This document shows positions 43,025-51,307 of a DNA stretch of 64,000 nt, piece after piece (position 1 is the first letter of the stretch; each line of letters starts with the position of its first letter). The position numbers and the translations under genes were made by a program. This DNA comes from CAZQQU01 sp964595625. Its GTDB lineage: Bacteria > Bacteroidota > Bacteroidia > Flavobacteriales > Flavobacteriaceae. The notes below the pieces were generated by a model. The model worked only from the letters and a program-made list of their open reading frames with translations. It was not told the DNA's origin and did not search any database. Where the stretch lies: assembly GCA_964595625.1 (NCBI GenBank), contig CAZQQU010000004.1, positions 1 through 64,000 of the forward strand, written 5' to 3'.

Positions 43025-43040
43025 CAAAAATAAATCTTTA

Positions 43041-43412
43041 ATGACCAATAAAATACCGAAAACTGACGAGTTAATCAGTAAAATAATTGAAGGCATAGAA
43101 AATGTTAAGGGCGTTGATGTTGAACTGCTCGATCTCAGAGAAATTGACAATACGGTTTGTGATTATTTTATAATCTGCACAGGTACTTCCAACACCCATG
43201 TTAGCGCCATCGTAAGTTCAATCGAAAAAACTGTCAGCAAAGCTATCAAAGAAAAAGCATGGCACGTGGAAGGATTGGATAATGCGGAATGGGTTTTATT
43301 AGACTACATCAATGTGGTAGTACACGTTTTTCAAAAACCAATCCGCGAATATTACGATATAGAAAGTTTATGGGGCGATGCCAAAACCATAAAGATTGAA
43401 ACTGCTTATTAA
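43041..43412 (+). CDS. rsfS: Ribosome silencing factor
   Basis: A 123-residue RsfS/DUF143 protein that binds uL14 on the 50S subunit and blocks subunit joining in starvation. Family blocks: VELLDLREIDNTVCDYFIIC, TGTSNTHVSAI, WVLLDYINVVVHVFQKPIRE and YYDIESLWGDA. The gene is 20 nt before ftsH, an order widely conserved in Flavobacteriia. Confidence 0.96.
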   Translation: MTNKIPKTDELISKIIEGIENVKGVDVELLDLREIDNTVCDYFIICTGTSNTHVSAIVSSIEKTVSKAIKEKAWHVEGLDNAEWVLLDYINVVVHVFQKPIREYYDIESLWGDAKTIKIETAY

Positions 43413-43432
43413 GAGATTTTTTAATATAATTT

Positions 43433-45472
43433 ATGTCGAAAGAAAACAACAAACCAAATAACACCCCCAAAGGAAAAGACAACAAACCCAAGTTTAACTC
43501 CTATTGGATTTTTGCCATGGTTATCATGGCAATTTTCATGTTTAATTATTTTGGAAGTAATCAGTGGGGCGGTGTACAACCTACCACTCCTTCCGAATTC
43601 CAATCCTTTTTAAAGGACGGTGATGTTGAAAAAATCACTGTCGTTAAAAATAAAAACAAAGTTCGCGTTTTCTTAACCCCCGAAGCTCGAGCCAAAGAAA
43701 AGCATGCCAAAGGAAGACCAACCGGCATGATCGCCTCTTCGGATCGTCCTTCCTATGAATTTGAGTTTGGAGACCTACAGAATTTTGAAAATGAAACCAA
43801 ACAAATCATCAACGATTTTGAGTTGGATACCTTTATCGTTTACGATTCTGAAACCAATATTCTCGGCGATATACTACTCACCTTATTACCCTTTGTCATC
43901 ATCATTGCTATTTGGATTTTTATTATGCGACGTATGGCCAGCGGTGGTGGCGGTGGTGCTGGTGGACAAATATTTAATATCGGTAAATCACGAGCTCGCC
44001 TTTTTGATCAAAACACCGATATCAAGGTTTCATTTAAAGATGTCGCCGGATTAGAAGGTGCCAAAGAAGAAGTACAAGAAATTGTAGATTTCTTAAAAAA
44101 TCCGGATAAATACACGGCTTTGGGTGGTAAAATACCCAAAGGAGCTCTATTGGTTGGCCCTCCAGGTACTGGAAAAACTTTATTAGCCAAAGCAGTAGCC
44201 GGAGAAGCTAAAGTACCTTTCTTCTCACTCTCTGGGTCTGATTTTGTAGAAATGTTTGTTGGTGTGGGGGCTTCCCGGGTACGAGACCTTTTTAAACAAG
44301 CTAAAGACAAAGCTCCTTCGATTATTTTTATTGATGAGATAGACGCAGTGGGACGTGCTCGAGGAAAAAACAACTTTTCTGGAGCCAACGACGAACGTGA
44401 AAATACACTTAACCAGCTCCTTACCGAAATGGATGGTTTTGGTTCGAATGCCAATGTAATTGTACTAGCGGCCACCAACCGAGCCGATGTATTAGACAAA
44501 GCCTTATTACGTGCCGGTCGTTTTGACAGGCAGATATATGTAGATTTACCAGACCTCAACGAACGAAAAGAAATATTTCAAGTTCACCTTCGGCCTATTA
44601 AAATTTCTAAAGATTTAGACCTGGACTTTCTTTCCAAACAAACGCCCGGATTTTCAGGTGCCGATATTGCCAATGTGTGTAACGAAGCCGCATTGATAGC
44701 CGCTCGTAAAGGAAAAAAAGAAGTTACTAAGCAGGACTTTTTAGATGCCGTAGACCGCATTGTAGGAGGCTTGGAAAAGAAAAACAAAATTATTACCCCT
44801 GAAGAAAAACGAACCATTGCTTTCCACGAAGCCGGTCACGCCACCGTGAGCTGGATGTTGGAACACGCAGCTCCATTAGTTAAAGTAACTATTGTTCCGC
44901 GTGGGCAATCTCTGGGTGCCGCCTGGTATTTACCCGAAGAAAGACTGATCGTTACACCGGAGCAAATGTTGGATGAAATGTGTGCTACTTTAGGTGGAAG
45001 AGCGGCAGAAAAAGTTATTTTTAACAAAATCTCCACCGGTGCTCTCAGTGATTTAGAAAAAGTTACCAAACAAGCCCGTGCGATGGTTACTATATACGGA
45101 CTGAATAATGAAATTGGTAACCTGACCTATTACGATTCTTCTGGACAAAACGAATATAGCTTTACAAGACCTTATAGTGAAAAAACAGCTGAGCTTATTG
45201 ATAAGGAAATATCCAATTTAATAGAAACGCAATACCAACGAGCCATTAATTTGTTAGAAGAAAACAAAGAAAAACTGATACAATTGGCTGAAGTACTTTT
45301 AGAAAAAGAGGTTATTTTTAAAGACAACTTAGAAGAAATTTTTGGAATGAGACCTTTTGATAAAGCGACGGATGCTACTGAAAAAGCGCAAGCGAAGGCC
45401 CCTTCCCACCCGGAGGCAGCAGAAATCCCTACTGACCACGAAATTGCAAATCAACCGGAACATGATAAATAA
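43433..45472 (+). CDS. ftsH: ATP-dependent zinc metalloprotease FtsH
   Basis: A 679-residue inner-membrane AAA+ protease for misfolded and short-lived membrane proteins. Two membrane helices (about 22-42 and 143-165; LLTLLPFVIIIAIWIFIM) bracket a periplasmic domain. Then come a Gly-rich linker, Walker A GPPGTGKT, Walker B IIFIDEIDAVGR, the second region of homology ATNRADVLDKALLRAGRFDR, and the zinc motif HEAGHA. A Lys/Ala/Glu-rich tail ends the protein. FtsH commonly controls LpxC level in other bacteria; both are encoded in this window. It is followed by LUD, cdsA and psd genes. Confidence 0.98.
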   Translation: MSKENNKPNNTPKGKDNKPKFNSYWIFAMVIMAIFMFNYFGSNQWGGVQPTTPSEFQSFLKDGDVEKITVVKNKNKVRVFLTPEARAKEKHAKGRPTGMIASSDRPSYEFEFGDLQNFENETKQIINDFELDTFIVYDSETNILGDILLTLLPFVIIIAIWIFIMRRMASGGGGGAGGQIFNIGKSRARLFDQNTDIKVSFKDVAGLEGAKEEVQEIVDFLKNPDKYTALGGKIPKGALLVGPPGTGKTLLAKAVAGEAKVPFFSLSGSDFVEMFVGVGASRVRDLFKQAKDKAPSIIFIDEIDAVGRARGKNNFSGANDERENTLNQLLTEMDGFGSNANVIVLAATNRADVLDKALLRAGRFDRQIYVDLPDLNERKEIFQVHLRPIKISKDLDLDFLSKQTPGFSGADIANVCNEAALIAARKGKKEVTKQDFLDAVDRIVGGLEKKNKIITPEEKRTIAFHEAGHATVSWMLEHAAPLVKVTIVPRGQSLGAAWYLPEERLIVTPEQMLDEMCATLGGRAAEKVIFNKISTGALSDLEKVTKQARAMVTIYGLNNEIGNLTYYDSSGQNEYSFTRPYSEKTAELIDKEISNLIETQYQRAINLLEENKEKLIQLAEVLLEKEVIFKDNLEEIFGMRPFDKATDATEKAQAKAPSHPEAAEIPTDHEIANQPEHDK

Positions 45473-45591
45473 AGAGGAAGAAAATCTTTCAGTAGAAGAT
45501 CAAAACCAAACTGAGGAAAACAAACCCAAAGAATAAGAAACCTCCTCTTTTACAATTTTTTAATCGGTGTCGGATTGTCTGAGTTATTTAA

Positions 45592-45599
45592 TATATTTG
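45592..45599 (+). promoter_or_regulatory. TATATTTG -7 box of the LUD-cdsA-psd-ACBP run
   Basis: A TAnnTTTG match 22 nt before the ATG at 45622, in the 149-bp gap after ftsH. Confidence 0.5.
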
Positions 45600-45621
45600 T
45601 ACGGAATAATTCAGAAACTGA

Positions 45622-46221
45622 ATGCGTTTTTTAAAAAAATTATTTAAACCACAAAAAGATTCCGGTTCCCCATCTGAAGAAAGAAGTAAATACCTTCCCG
45701 AAGAAGAAATCCCTTTAGACGAAAGGTTTACCGTAAATTTCAGAAAGAATGGTGGTAAGTTTCTTTATTGTGAATCCATGAGTGAAGTATTGGATAATTT
45801 TGACAATATTTTACTTGAAAATGATTGGTACGAACAAGAGGTATATTGTACCAATTCCAATTTAATTGCCACTTTTAACGCCTACAATTTAAAGTTTTCA
45901 AACAATCCTAAATCGGCTTTTTTTCTTTCTAATTGTGAATCATTAGTCGCCGATGGTGGGGCCATCTTAGTATCTTCCAATCAACTGAAAGATAAAAAAA
46001 TTCAAGATTTACCCGATCATTTTATAGTATTTGCCACCACTAGCCAGTTAGTCAATTCTATTGGAGAAGGACTCCGGAAAATCAACCGACAAAGTAACCG
46101 CAATACCCGTCCTACCAACATTACAACCATCAATAATTTTACTCTCAAACAGGACACTCATTTTATGACCTATGGAAGCACTGCAAAAAATTTGTATTTA
46201 CTGCTTCTTGAAGATCTTTAA
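45622..46221 (+). CDS. LUD-domain (LutC/YkgG-like) protein
   Basis: 199 residues. The LUD fold is shown by SAFFLSNCESLVADGGAILV and HFIVFATTSQLVNSIGEGLR, then the C-terminal DTHFMTYGSTAKNLYLLLLE. In LutC such domains serve lactate oxidation, but here no lutA/lutB is present and the gene is fixed between ftsH and cdsA. That position suggests another role, as yet unassigned. An N-terminal basic and acidic stretch of about 35 residues precedes the domain. It ends 3 nt before cdsA. Confidence 0.85.
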   Translation: MRFLKKLFKPQKDSGSPSEERSKYLPEEEIPLDERFTVNFRKNGGKFLYCESMSEVLDNFDNILLENDWYEQEVYCTNSNLIATFNAYNLKFSNNPKSAFFLSNCESLVADGGAILVSSNQLKDKKIQDLPDHFIVFATTSQLVNSIGEGLRKINRQSNRNTRPTNITTINNFTLKQDTHFMTYGSTAKNLYLLLLEDL

Positions 46222-46224
46222 TCT

Positions 46225-47013
46225 ATGAACGAAATTGCAGTTAGAGCACTCTCCGGTTTAGTCTATATAACCCTCTTATTGGCTGCTATTTTTTTTTCAC
46301 AGCATACTTATTTTTTTCTACTTATAATTTTGGGTGGTCTCACCTTGATGGAATTTTCAAACCTACAACAAAAACCAGTCTTTTCATTCATACTCTTGCA
46401 TATGATTGTTTTATGTGGAGTACATTTTGCCTACATTCCTGTGTCATGGATTCAGTTACTTCTTCCAGTGTTTATAGGAATAAACCTCTGGTTACTGGTA
46501 GGTCTATTTTTCCCTGAAAAAGGGAAACTTACCTTGCTACATTACCTTATATATCTGTATGGGGGTTTTATATGTTTATATTTGTTAGGCTTTACTAATG
46601 GAGCCTACACACCCACGCTCATTGTAGGTATTTTTGTAATAATTTGGGCGAACGATATTTTTGCCTATTTAGTGGGGCGTTTTCTGGGAAAACGAAAACT
46701 TTTTAAACGGGTTTCCCCAAAAAAAACGATTGAAGGATTTATAGGCGGTTTAGTAGCTTCGTTGGTTACTGGTATAGTTATCTATACCACGATACAGCAA
46801 TATTCTTGGCATTTTTGGATATTTTTAGCCCTTTTAGTTAGTATATTGGGAACTTTGGGCGATTTGATTCAATCCCAATTAAAACGAGAAAAAAACGTTA
46901 AAGACAGTGGCTCACTCATGCCCGGACACGGAGGAATTTACGATCGGGTAGATAGTATTGTATTTACCACTCCTTTCATTTATCTTTACATCCTTTTACA
47001 CCATGTTTCATAA
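46225..47013 (+). CDS. cdsA: Phosphatidate cytidylyltransferase
   Basis: 262 residues, a polytopic inner-membrane enzyme making CDP-diacylglycerol from phosphatidate and CTP. About seven membrane helices are visible, and the CDS signature near the C-terminus is KDSGSLMPGHGGIYDRVDSI. IWANDIFAYLVGRFLGKRKL and SPKKTIEGFIGG are also conserved. The 3' end overlaps psd by 11 nt, coupling two steps of phosphatidylethanolamine synthesis; pssA is not nearby. Confidence 0.97.
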   Translation: MNEIAVRALSGLVYITLLLAAIFFSQHTYFFLLIILGGLTLMEFSNLQQKPVFSFILLHMIVLCGVHFAYIPVSWIQLLLPVFIGINLWLLVGLFFPEKGKLTLLHYLIYLYGGFICLYLLGFTNGAYTPTLIVGIFVIIWANDIFAYLVGRFLGKRKLFKRVSPKKTIEGFIGGLVASLVTGIVIYTTIQQYSWHFWIFLALLVSILGTLGDLIQSQLKREKNVKDSGSLMPGHGGIYDRVDSIVFTTPFIYLYILLHHVS

Positions 47014-47659
47014 AGAAGGTCATAAAATTATACTTACCACATTGTTGACACTCATCATTGTGGTTTTATTGGTATTTTACTTGGTTGAAAACCCGGTAAT
47101 ACGCAACATTATTATTGGTTTCGAACTCGTCATATTTGTTCTGATTCTCCAATTTTTCAGAAATCCTAAAAGAAACGTTTCTTACGACGAAAATGCTATA
47201 CTTTCACCCGTAGATGGTAAGGTAGTTGTGATTGAAGAAGTTTTTGAAAAAGAATATTTTAACGAAAAGCGATTGCAGATTTCTGTTTTTATGTCGCCGA
47301 TCAATGTGCATGTTACCCGGTATCCAGCAGGTGGAAAAGTAGTTTATTCCAAATACCATCCCGGTAAGTATTTGGTGGCTTGGCATCCCAAAGCCTCAGA
47401 AGAAAATGAGCGCACCACGGTAGTGGTTAACACCCCAAAATTTGGTGATGTTTTACACCGACAAATAGCCGGTGCATTAGCCAAACGTATTGTCAATTAC
47501 GCAGAAGTAGGCCAGCAAGTGTCTCAAGCCGACGAAAGTGGATTTATTAAATTTGGTTCTCGAGTAGATGTATATCTACCGTTAGATGCCCATGTAGAAG
47601 TAACACTCAACCAAAAAGTGACCGGAGGAATTACAATTCTGGCAACCCATGGAAAATGA
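47003..47659 (+). CDS. psd: Phosphatidylserine decarboxylase proenzyme
   Basis: 218 residues from ATG 47003, which overlaps cdsA by 11 nt; an upstream in-frame start at 46958 is less likely. It forms phosphatidylethanolamine. An N-terminal hydrophobic pair of helices (ILTTLLTLIIVVLLVFYLV) is followed by RNPKRNVSYDENAILSPVDG and SVFMSPINVHVTRYPAGG. The self-cleavage site that makes the pyruvoyl group is Gly-Ser in IKFGSRVDVYLP (about 185-186). The small, SPVDGKV-type form is the usual one in Bacteroidota. Confidence 0.96.
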   Translation: MFHKEGHKIILTTLLTLIIVVLLVFYLVENPVIRNIIIGFELVIFVLILQFFRNPKRNVSYDENAILSPVDGKVVVIEEVFEKEYFNEKRLQISVFMSPINVHVTRYPAGGKVVYSKYHPGKYLVAWHPKASEENERTTVVVNTPKFGDVLHRQIAGALAKRIVNYAEVGQQVSQADESGFIKFGSRVDVYLPLDAHVEVTLNQKVTGGITILATHGK

Positions 47660-47915
47660 TACACTGCACCAAGAGTTTTTAGAAGCAGTCAAAAGAATCA
47701 ATAATCATATTGAGCCCTTTCCTGCAGATATCTTGTTACGCCTATATGCTTACTACAAAAGAGCTACCCATAACACCGATTACCCTAGCAGTAAAACGGC
47801 TCTCATTAATGCATTTAAAGCCAATGCCCTCTTTCAAACCCGAAATATGTCTGCTGAAGATGCCAAAAGAGCCTATATAGATACAGTAAACAATTATTTT
47901 TTGTACAAAAAATAA
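47649..47915 (+). CDS. Acyl-CoA-binding protein
   Basis: 88 residues with the ACBP signature: LHQEFLEAVKRINN, DILLRLYAYYKRATHNTD (the usual LYGLYKQAT block), KANALFQTRNMSAEDAKRAYI. The four-helix fold binds medium- to long-chain acyl-CoA in the cytoplasm. ACBPs are mainly eukaryotic and patchy in bacteria. The 11-nt overlap with psd ties this copy to phospholipid synthesis. It ends 1 nt from a convergent gene. Confidence 0.93.
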   Translation: MENDTLHQEFLEAVKRINNHIEPFPADILLRLYAYYKRATHNTDYPSSKTALINAFKANALFQTRNMSAEDAKRAYIDTVNNYFLYKK

Positions 47916-47916
47916 T

Positions 47917-49377
47917 TTAGGGTTCTTCAAAGATAATCGTTCCATCACTTCCAATCATTTTATAGACACCAGTAGGTTCCCCCTCTCGCAGTCGATTGAC
48001 ACTGGTATCCTCTTGCAAGTGATCTAATAAACTCAAGTCTTCTGCCAAGTGTGAAAAAAGTATTCTAAACAAGTTTACACTGGTCTTTAAATATTGATCA
48101 GACTCCGGCGCCTCCCCAGCCCAATAAATAGCCAATAAAGCTGAATAAGCCGAGTATAATAAATCTCGATCTTGGGTTTTAATAAACGATTGTAAACTGT
48201 ATTCCCAACCCACGTAACCTCCGTGATCAGCAATAATGATGATAATCCCTTCTGGATCGTGAGACTGAATCAACGTAATCAACTCTTCTAACCATAGATT
48301 GGCTTTTTGTAAATCAGATAAATATTTATTGCGCTGTATCTCAAAAGTCTTTGATTTATCGGGATAAGTATTGATATGGCCAGGTATTAACCGTTCAAAA
48401 AAGTAAAAATTACTACCTTGTTGTGAAGCTAATAAAGGTTTTACCTCAGCGATCATATCGCGGCGCTCTCCAAAACCTCTTCCCAAAAAAGCCACATCTT
48501 TAAGTTGGATATTGGTATAATCAAAGCTAATCTTCGGTCGATTGGCCATTAAATACGGGATTTCAGCAAAAAAATGGGTGGTGTAGTTGTTGTTTTTTAA
48601 TATTTTAACTACCGGATTTAAATTTAAAATGGTATTTCGCTCGTCTTTTTGATTAAAATAATGGTGTTTCATGGCAAACATGGAGCTGTTAGAAGACGTC
48701 GTAGAGGGGTAATTGCTTCTGAAGTCTTGGTATACCTTAAATCCCAAATCGTTCAATTTGGTTTCAAATTCGCTGTTATCATACTGATAATAACCTTTTT
48801 TTAATTCCGAAGGATTGACATACCCATCCGGTTGAAGAACATAAATATTGGGGCGTTTTTTAAAAATGATGGAATCGATATGATCGGGGGAGGAAATCCA
48901 AGTATCCGAGCGTCTCAAATAGCCCCATACAACGATACTCACCGTGTACATAGAAATTACAAAAAGGACCAATTGCAAAACCATTATTTTAGGAAACAAT
49001 GCTTTTTTGTAGAAAATCAGACACGCAAAAGCCACTATAAAAGTCAAAACAAGTGCTACTGCAAACATTTTGTTAGTCATTTGCGATTCCATGGCTATGA
49101 TGGCCATCGAAAAAAAGGCTAACGCATTTAGGGCCGGTAATACGAAATATTTATAGCTGTTGAGGTGTTTCTTTTTGTAGAAAAAATAAAAAATATAGTT
49201 GACGGCTATTGGGAGGCATAAAAAAACCAATACGAAAAAGAGCAAATGACTCCAAGAGTTAACAAAATTAAAATTCTTGGAATAGTAAAAGGCTATCGGG
49301 TACAAACCCGAAGCCAATCCCGCCCACAAGGGCAACAATTCTTCTTTGCTAATCAAATGAATGATTTTTTTTATCAT
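47917..49377 (-). CDS. Membrane-anchored alkaline-phosphatase-superfamily protein
   Basis: 486 residues. Four to five membrane helices in the first 165 residues (LLFFVLVFLCLPIAVNYIFY, IMVLQLVLFVISMYTVSIVV) precede an extracytoplasmic sulfatase/phosphotransferase-like domain. Metal and nucleophile regions: RPNIYVLQPDGYVNPSELKK (Asp), NYPSTTSSNSSMFAM (Ser/Thr cluster), IIIIADHGGYVG (Asp, His). The layout is like LTA synthase but the sequence is distant from the 25580-27499 protein. It may transfer a phospho group to a surface glycan. It lies downstream of the methyltransferase and small DPG-motif genes. Confidence 0.78.
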   Translation of the reverse strand: MIKKIIHLISKEELLPLWAGLASGLYPIAFYYSKNFNFVNSWSHLLFFVLVFLCLPIAVNYIFYFFYKKKHLNSYKYFVLPALNALAFFSMAIIAMESQMTNKMFAVALVLTFIVAFACLIFYKKALFPKIMVLQLVLFVISMYTVSIVVWGYLRRSDTWISSPDHIDSIIFKKRPNIYVLQPDGYVNPSELKKGYYQYDNSEFETKLNDLGFKVYQDFRSNYPSTTSSNSSMFAMKHHYFNQKDERNTILNLNPVVKILKNNNYTTHFFAEIPYLMANRPKISFDYTNIQLKDVAFLGRGFGERRDMIAEVKPLLASQQGSNFYFFERLIPGHINTYPDKSKTFEIQRNKYLSDLQKANLWLEELITLIQSHDPEGIIIIIADHGGYVGWEYSLQSFIKTQDRDLLYSAYSALLAIYWAGEAPESDQYLKTSVNLFRILFSHLAEDLSLLDHLQEDTSVNRLREGEPTGVYKMIGSDGTIIFEEP

Positions 49378-49657
49378 AGGTTTTATTTATTAAAATTAAA
49401 TTTCCATACAAGACAATCCTTGGTTTAGGAATTACCCTTCCAGACTTCCTCAAAGATTAGAAAATAATATCACCTCTAAAGGATCCCAAGAGTTGTGGCT
49501 TTTGGAATAAAAAATAAGTGGACAAGATACAAAAAAATTAAAGCTCGTTTTGCAAGGAACATCAAATTCAGAGGGGGCAAATGGATTCAAACTGAGGGGA
49601 AGAGATACAGAGACCAGTGTCTCAATATGCACTATTTTTAAATAGTATGGAGTTCTA

Positions 49658-51049
49658 TTATTTTCTTTTCATCAGATAGATAATGCGTTCCGAGCCTTGT
49701 ATTTTTTCTCGTTTCACTACATCAAAATAGAGCGAATAATCCTGTTCAAAATTTTCTTGATTATAAAAATCAAAGTGCTGCATAAATTCGCGTTTTCTCA
49801 CTAGTAACGATTCCACCCAAGAATCATTTCGATCCGGGAACTCAATAATTAAATACTTAGAAAAACTAGCAAAAAATTGGGCAGATTTGGCAAAAGGTAC
49901 ATTTCCCGAAAGGGAGATATGATGAATAAGGGCAAGTGCCATAGTAACATCAGGAGCCAACGCCTGAATTCTCTCTAAAAAAGAGTTTCGTTCTTGATTA
50001 TTAAAACCAATTGCAGGGGCAGGTTGTAAAACGTCACTAACAAAAGGAAGTATGTTCGATTCTTTATTTTGTTGAATTTGGTAATAATTATGAGCCACCG
50101 CATTGGGATCAATATCATTGACCAAAAGGAAATCTACCTGGTCTTTAATCACCCGAGCAAAAGTACCGTCATTGCCTCCTACATCTATTACAGTTTTAGG
50201 TTGCAAGTCGGTTATTTGCTGGCGAATCCATTGGGCTTTTTGTTGAAAAGCCTGTTCGTTATAATTGGTTTTGCTATAATAATCACCCCACTCCGTTTGC
50301 TGATTTATCTTCATTTTTTTAATAAAATCATACAAACTTTCAATAATATTATTTTGGGCTTTTTTAGACAGCTTTTTGATTTTGCTTTCGGCTCGATAAT
50401 CTTCTTGATATTTACTTTCTAAACGAGCTAGCAAATGTATATTGGTGTAAATAATACTGTTTAATTTGGTTCTTTTGGGCAGCAAAGAAGCCAGGGTTTT
50501 CACCGGAATACCGTCGATGTGATTTTGCATCAACCTCAGCATATCAGCTCCGTGGTATTTGGCTAATAACAAGGGTCCCAAGAAATGGGTGATAAATTGT
50601 TTAAAGGCGCGCCAAGGGGTGTCTTCTTCATAAAAGTCAAAAGACAAGGTGTCTATAAATATCGGTTTTCCGCAATGAAAAGTAACATTATATGCCGAGG
50701 CATCTTTTAGTATAAAACCTTTTGATAAAGCATACCGATGAATCTTAAGAGTTAACAAAGCTGCATGTTTGTATTGCTCGAAACTCCATTCATACGGGTA
50801 GGTAATAAAAGGAATGAGCTCGGGTTGAATCACTATTTGAGTTTCCGATCTCGATATTTCGGTATGAGGTATCAGTAATTGTTGATCAAATAGCGTATTG
50901 TAGAAGCCACTATCGGTTAAGGCTTGATACGCATTAAAATAAATAGGATTAATAAGTCGTCGAACCACTCCGTTTTCTACCTGAACGTATCCTGAAGGGT
51001 CCCTAAAGGAAGAGGGATGTACGTTAGTTTGAAGCCTTGTCTTCGTCAT
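49658..51049 (-). CDS. NoeA-like protein: kinase-like N-terminal region and SAM methyltransferase
   Basis: 463 residues. A class I SAM-dependent methyltransferase domain occupies about 250-463, with motif I VIDVGGNDGTFA (286-297), VNDIDPNAVAHNYY, and VTMALALIHHISLSGNVPFA. Residues 1 to about 240 contain a loop reading KDASAYN (Asp116, Asn121) followed by FIDTLSF (Asp133). This has the spacing of the catalytic loop and metal Asp of APH/kinase-type folds. The whole resembles proteins annotated as nodulation protein NoeA-related. It overlaps the small DPG-motif gene by 26 nt. Substrate unknown; a surface glycan is a guess from context. Confidence 0.75.
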   Translation of the reverse strand: MTKTRLQTNVHPSSFRDPSGYVQVENGVVRRLINPIYFNAYQALTDSGFYNTLFDQQLLIPHTEISRSETQIVIQPELIPFITYPYEWSFEQYKHAALLTLKIHRYALSKGFILKDASAYNVTFHCGKPIFIDTLSFDFYEEDTPWRAFKQFITHFLGPLLLAKYHGADMLRLMQNHIDGIPVKTLASLLPKRTKLNSIIYTNIHLLARLESKYQEDYRAESKIKKLSKKAQNNIIESLYDFIKKMKINQQTEWGDYYSKTNYNEQAFQQKAQWIRQQITDLQPKTVIDVGGNDGTFARVIKDQVDFLLVNDIDPNAVAHNYYQIQQNKESNILPFVSDVLQPAPAIGFNNQERNSFLERIQALAPDVTMALALIHHISLSGNVPFAKSAQFFASFSKYLIIEFPDRNDSWVESLLVRKREFMQHFDFYNQENFEQDYSLYFDVVKREKIQGSERIIYLMKRK

Positions 51050-51230
51050 TCTTTTGGGGCTTATCGTCGATATCGATATCGTTAAAAGTATCGTCCTCTT
51101 CTTTGTGAAGTCCTAAAAAAGATTTTATTTTATACATGACAGTTTTAGAAAATAAAGCCACGGCAGCCACGGCGGCTACTGCTGCTTGTGCTATCATAGC
51201 TCCAAGTCCGGGATCAAAATATAAAAACAT
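51024..51230 (-). CDS. Small DPG-motif single-pass membrane protein
   Basis: 68 residues. The start MFLYFDPGLGAMIAQ carries the (Y/F)DPGxG motif recalled from small bacterial membrane proteins found beside sulfatase-like and methyltransferase genes. A membrane helix of Ala/Val (AAVAAVAAVALFSKTVMYKI) follows, then a strongly acidic, hydrophilic tail (EEDDTFNDIDIDD). No known function. It has its own TACATTTG box, and its end overlaps the methyltransferase start by 26 nt, so the two are translationally linked. Confidence 0.75.
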   Translation of the reverse strand: MFLYFDPGLGAMIAQAAVAAVAAVALFSKTVMYKIKSFLGLHKEEDDTFNDIDIDDKPQKNDEDKASN

Positions 51231-51246
51231 AAATAAAATCTTTTAG

Positions 51247-51254
51247 CAAATGTA
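51247..51254 (-). promoter_or_regulatory. TACATTTG -7 box of the DPG/methyltransferase operon
   Basis: A TAnnTTTG match on the minus strand, 16 nt before the ATG at 51230. Confidence 0.5.
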
Positions 51255-51307
51255 ATAAATTATGTTTTAATGAAAAATGGGAACGGGGTTATTTCTCCAC
51301 CCTTACA

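Noticed and set aside
45464..45538. 24-codon Glu/Asn-rich frame overlapping the ftsH stop (MINKEEENLSVED...)
   Set aside because: Only 24 codons, no promoter or conserved feature; the ftsH frame ends normally. It could be a shifted remnant of a longer FtsH tail, but nothing supports translation.
49450..49632. 60-codon minus-strand frame between the methyltransferase and the phosphatase-like gene
   Set aside because: No start context, no protein-like composition and no recognisable domain; treated as chance in a 280-bp gap.
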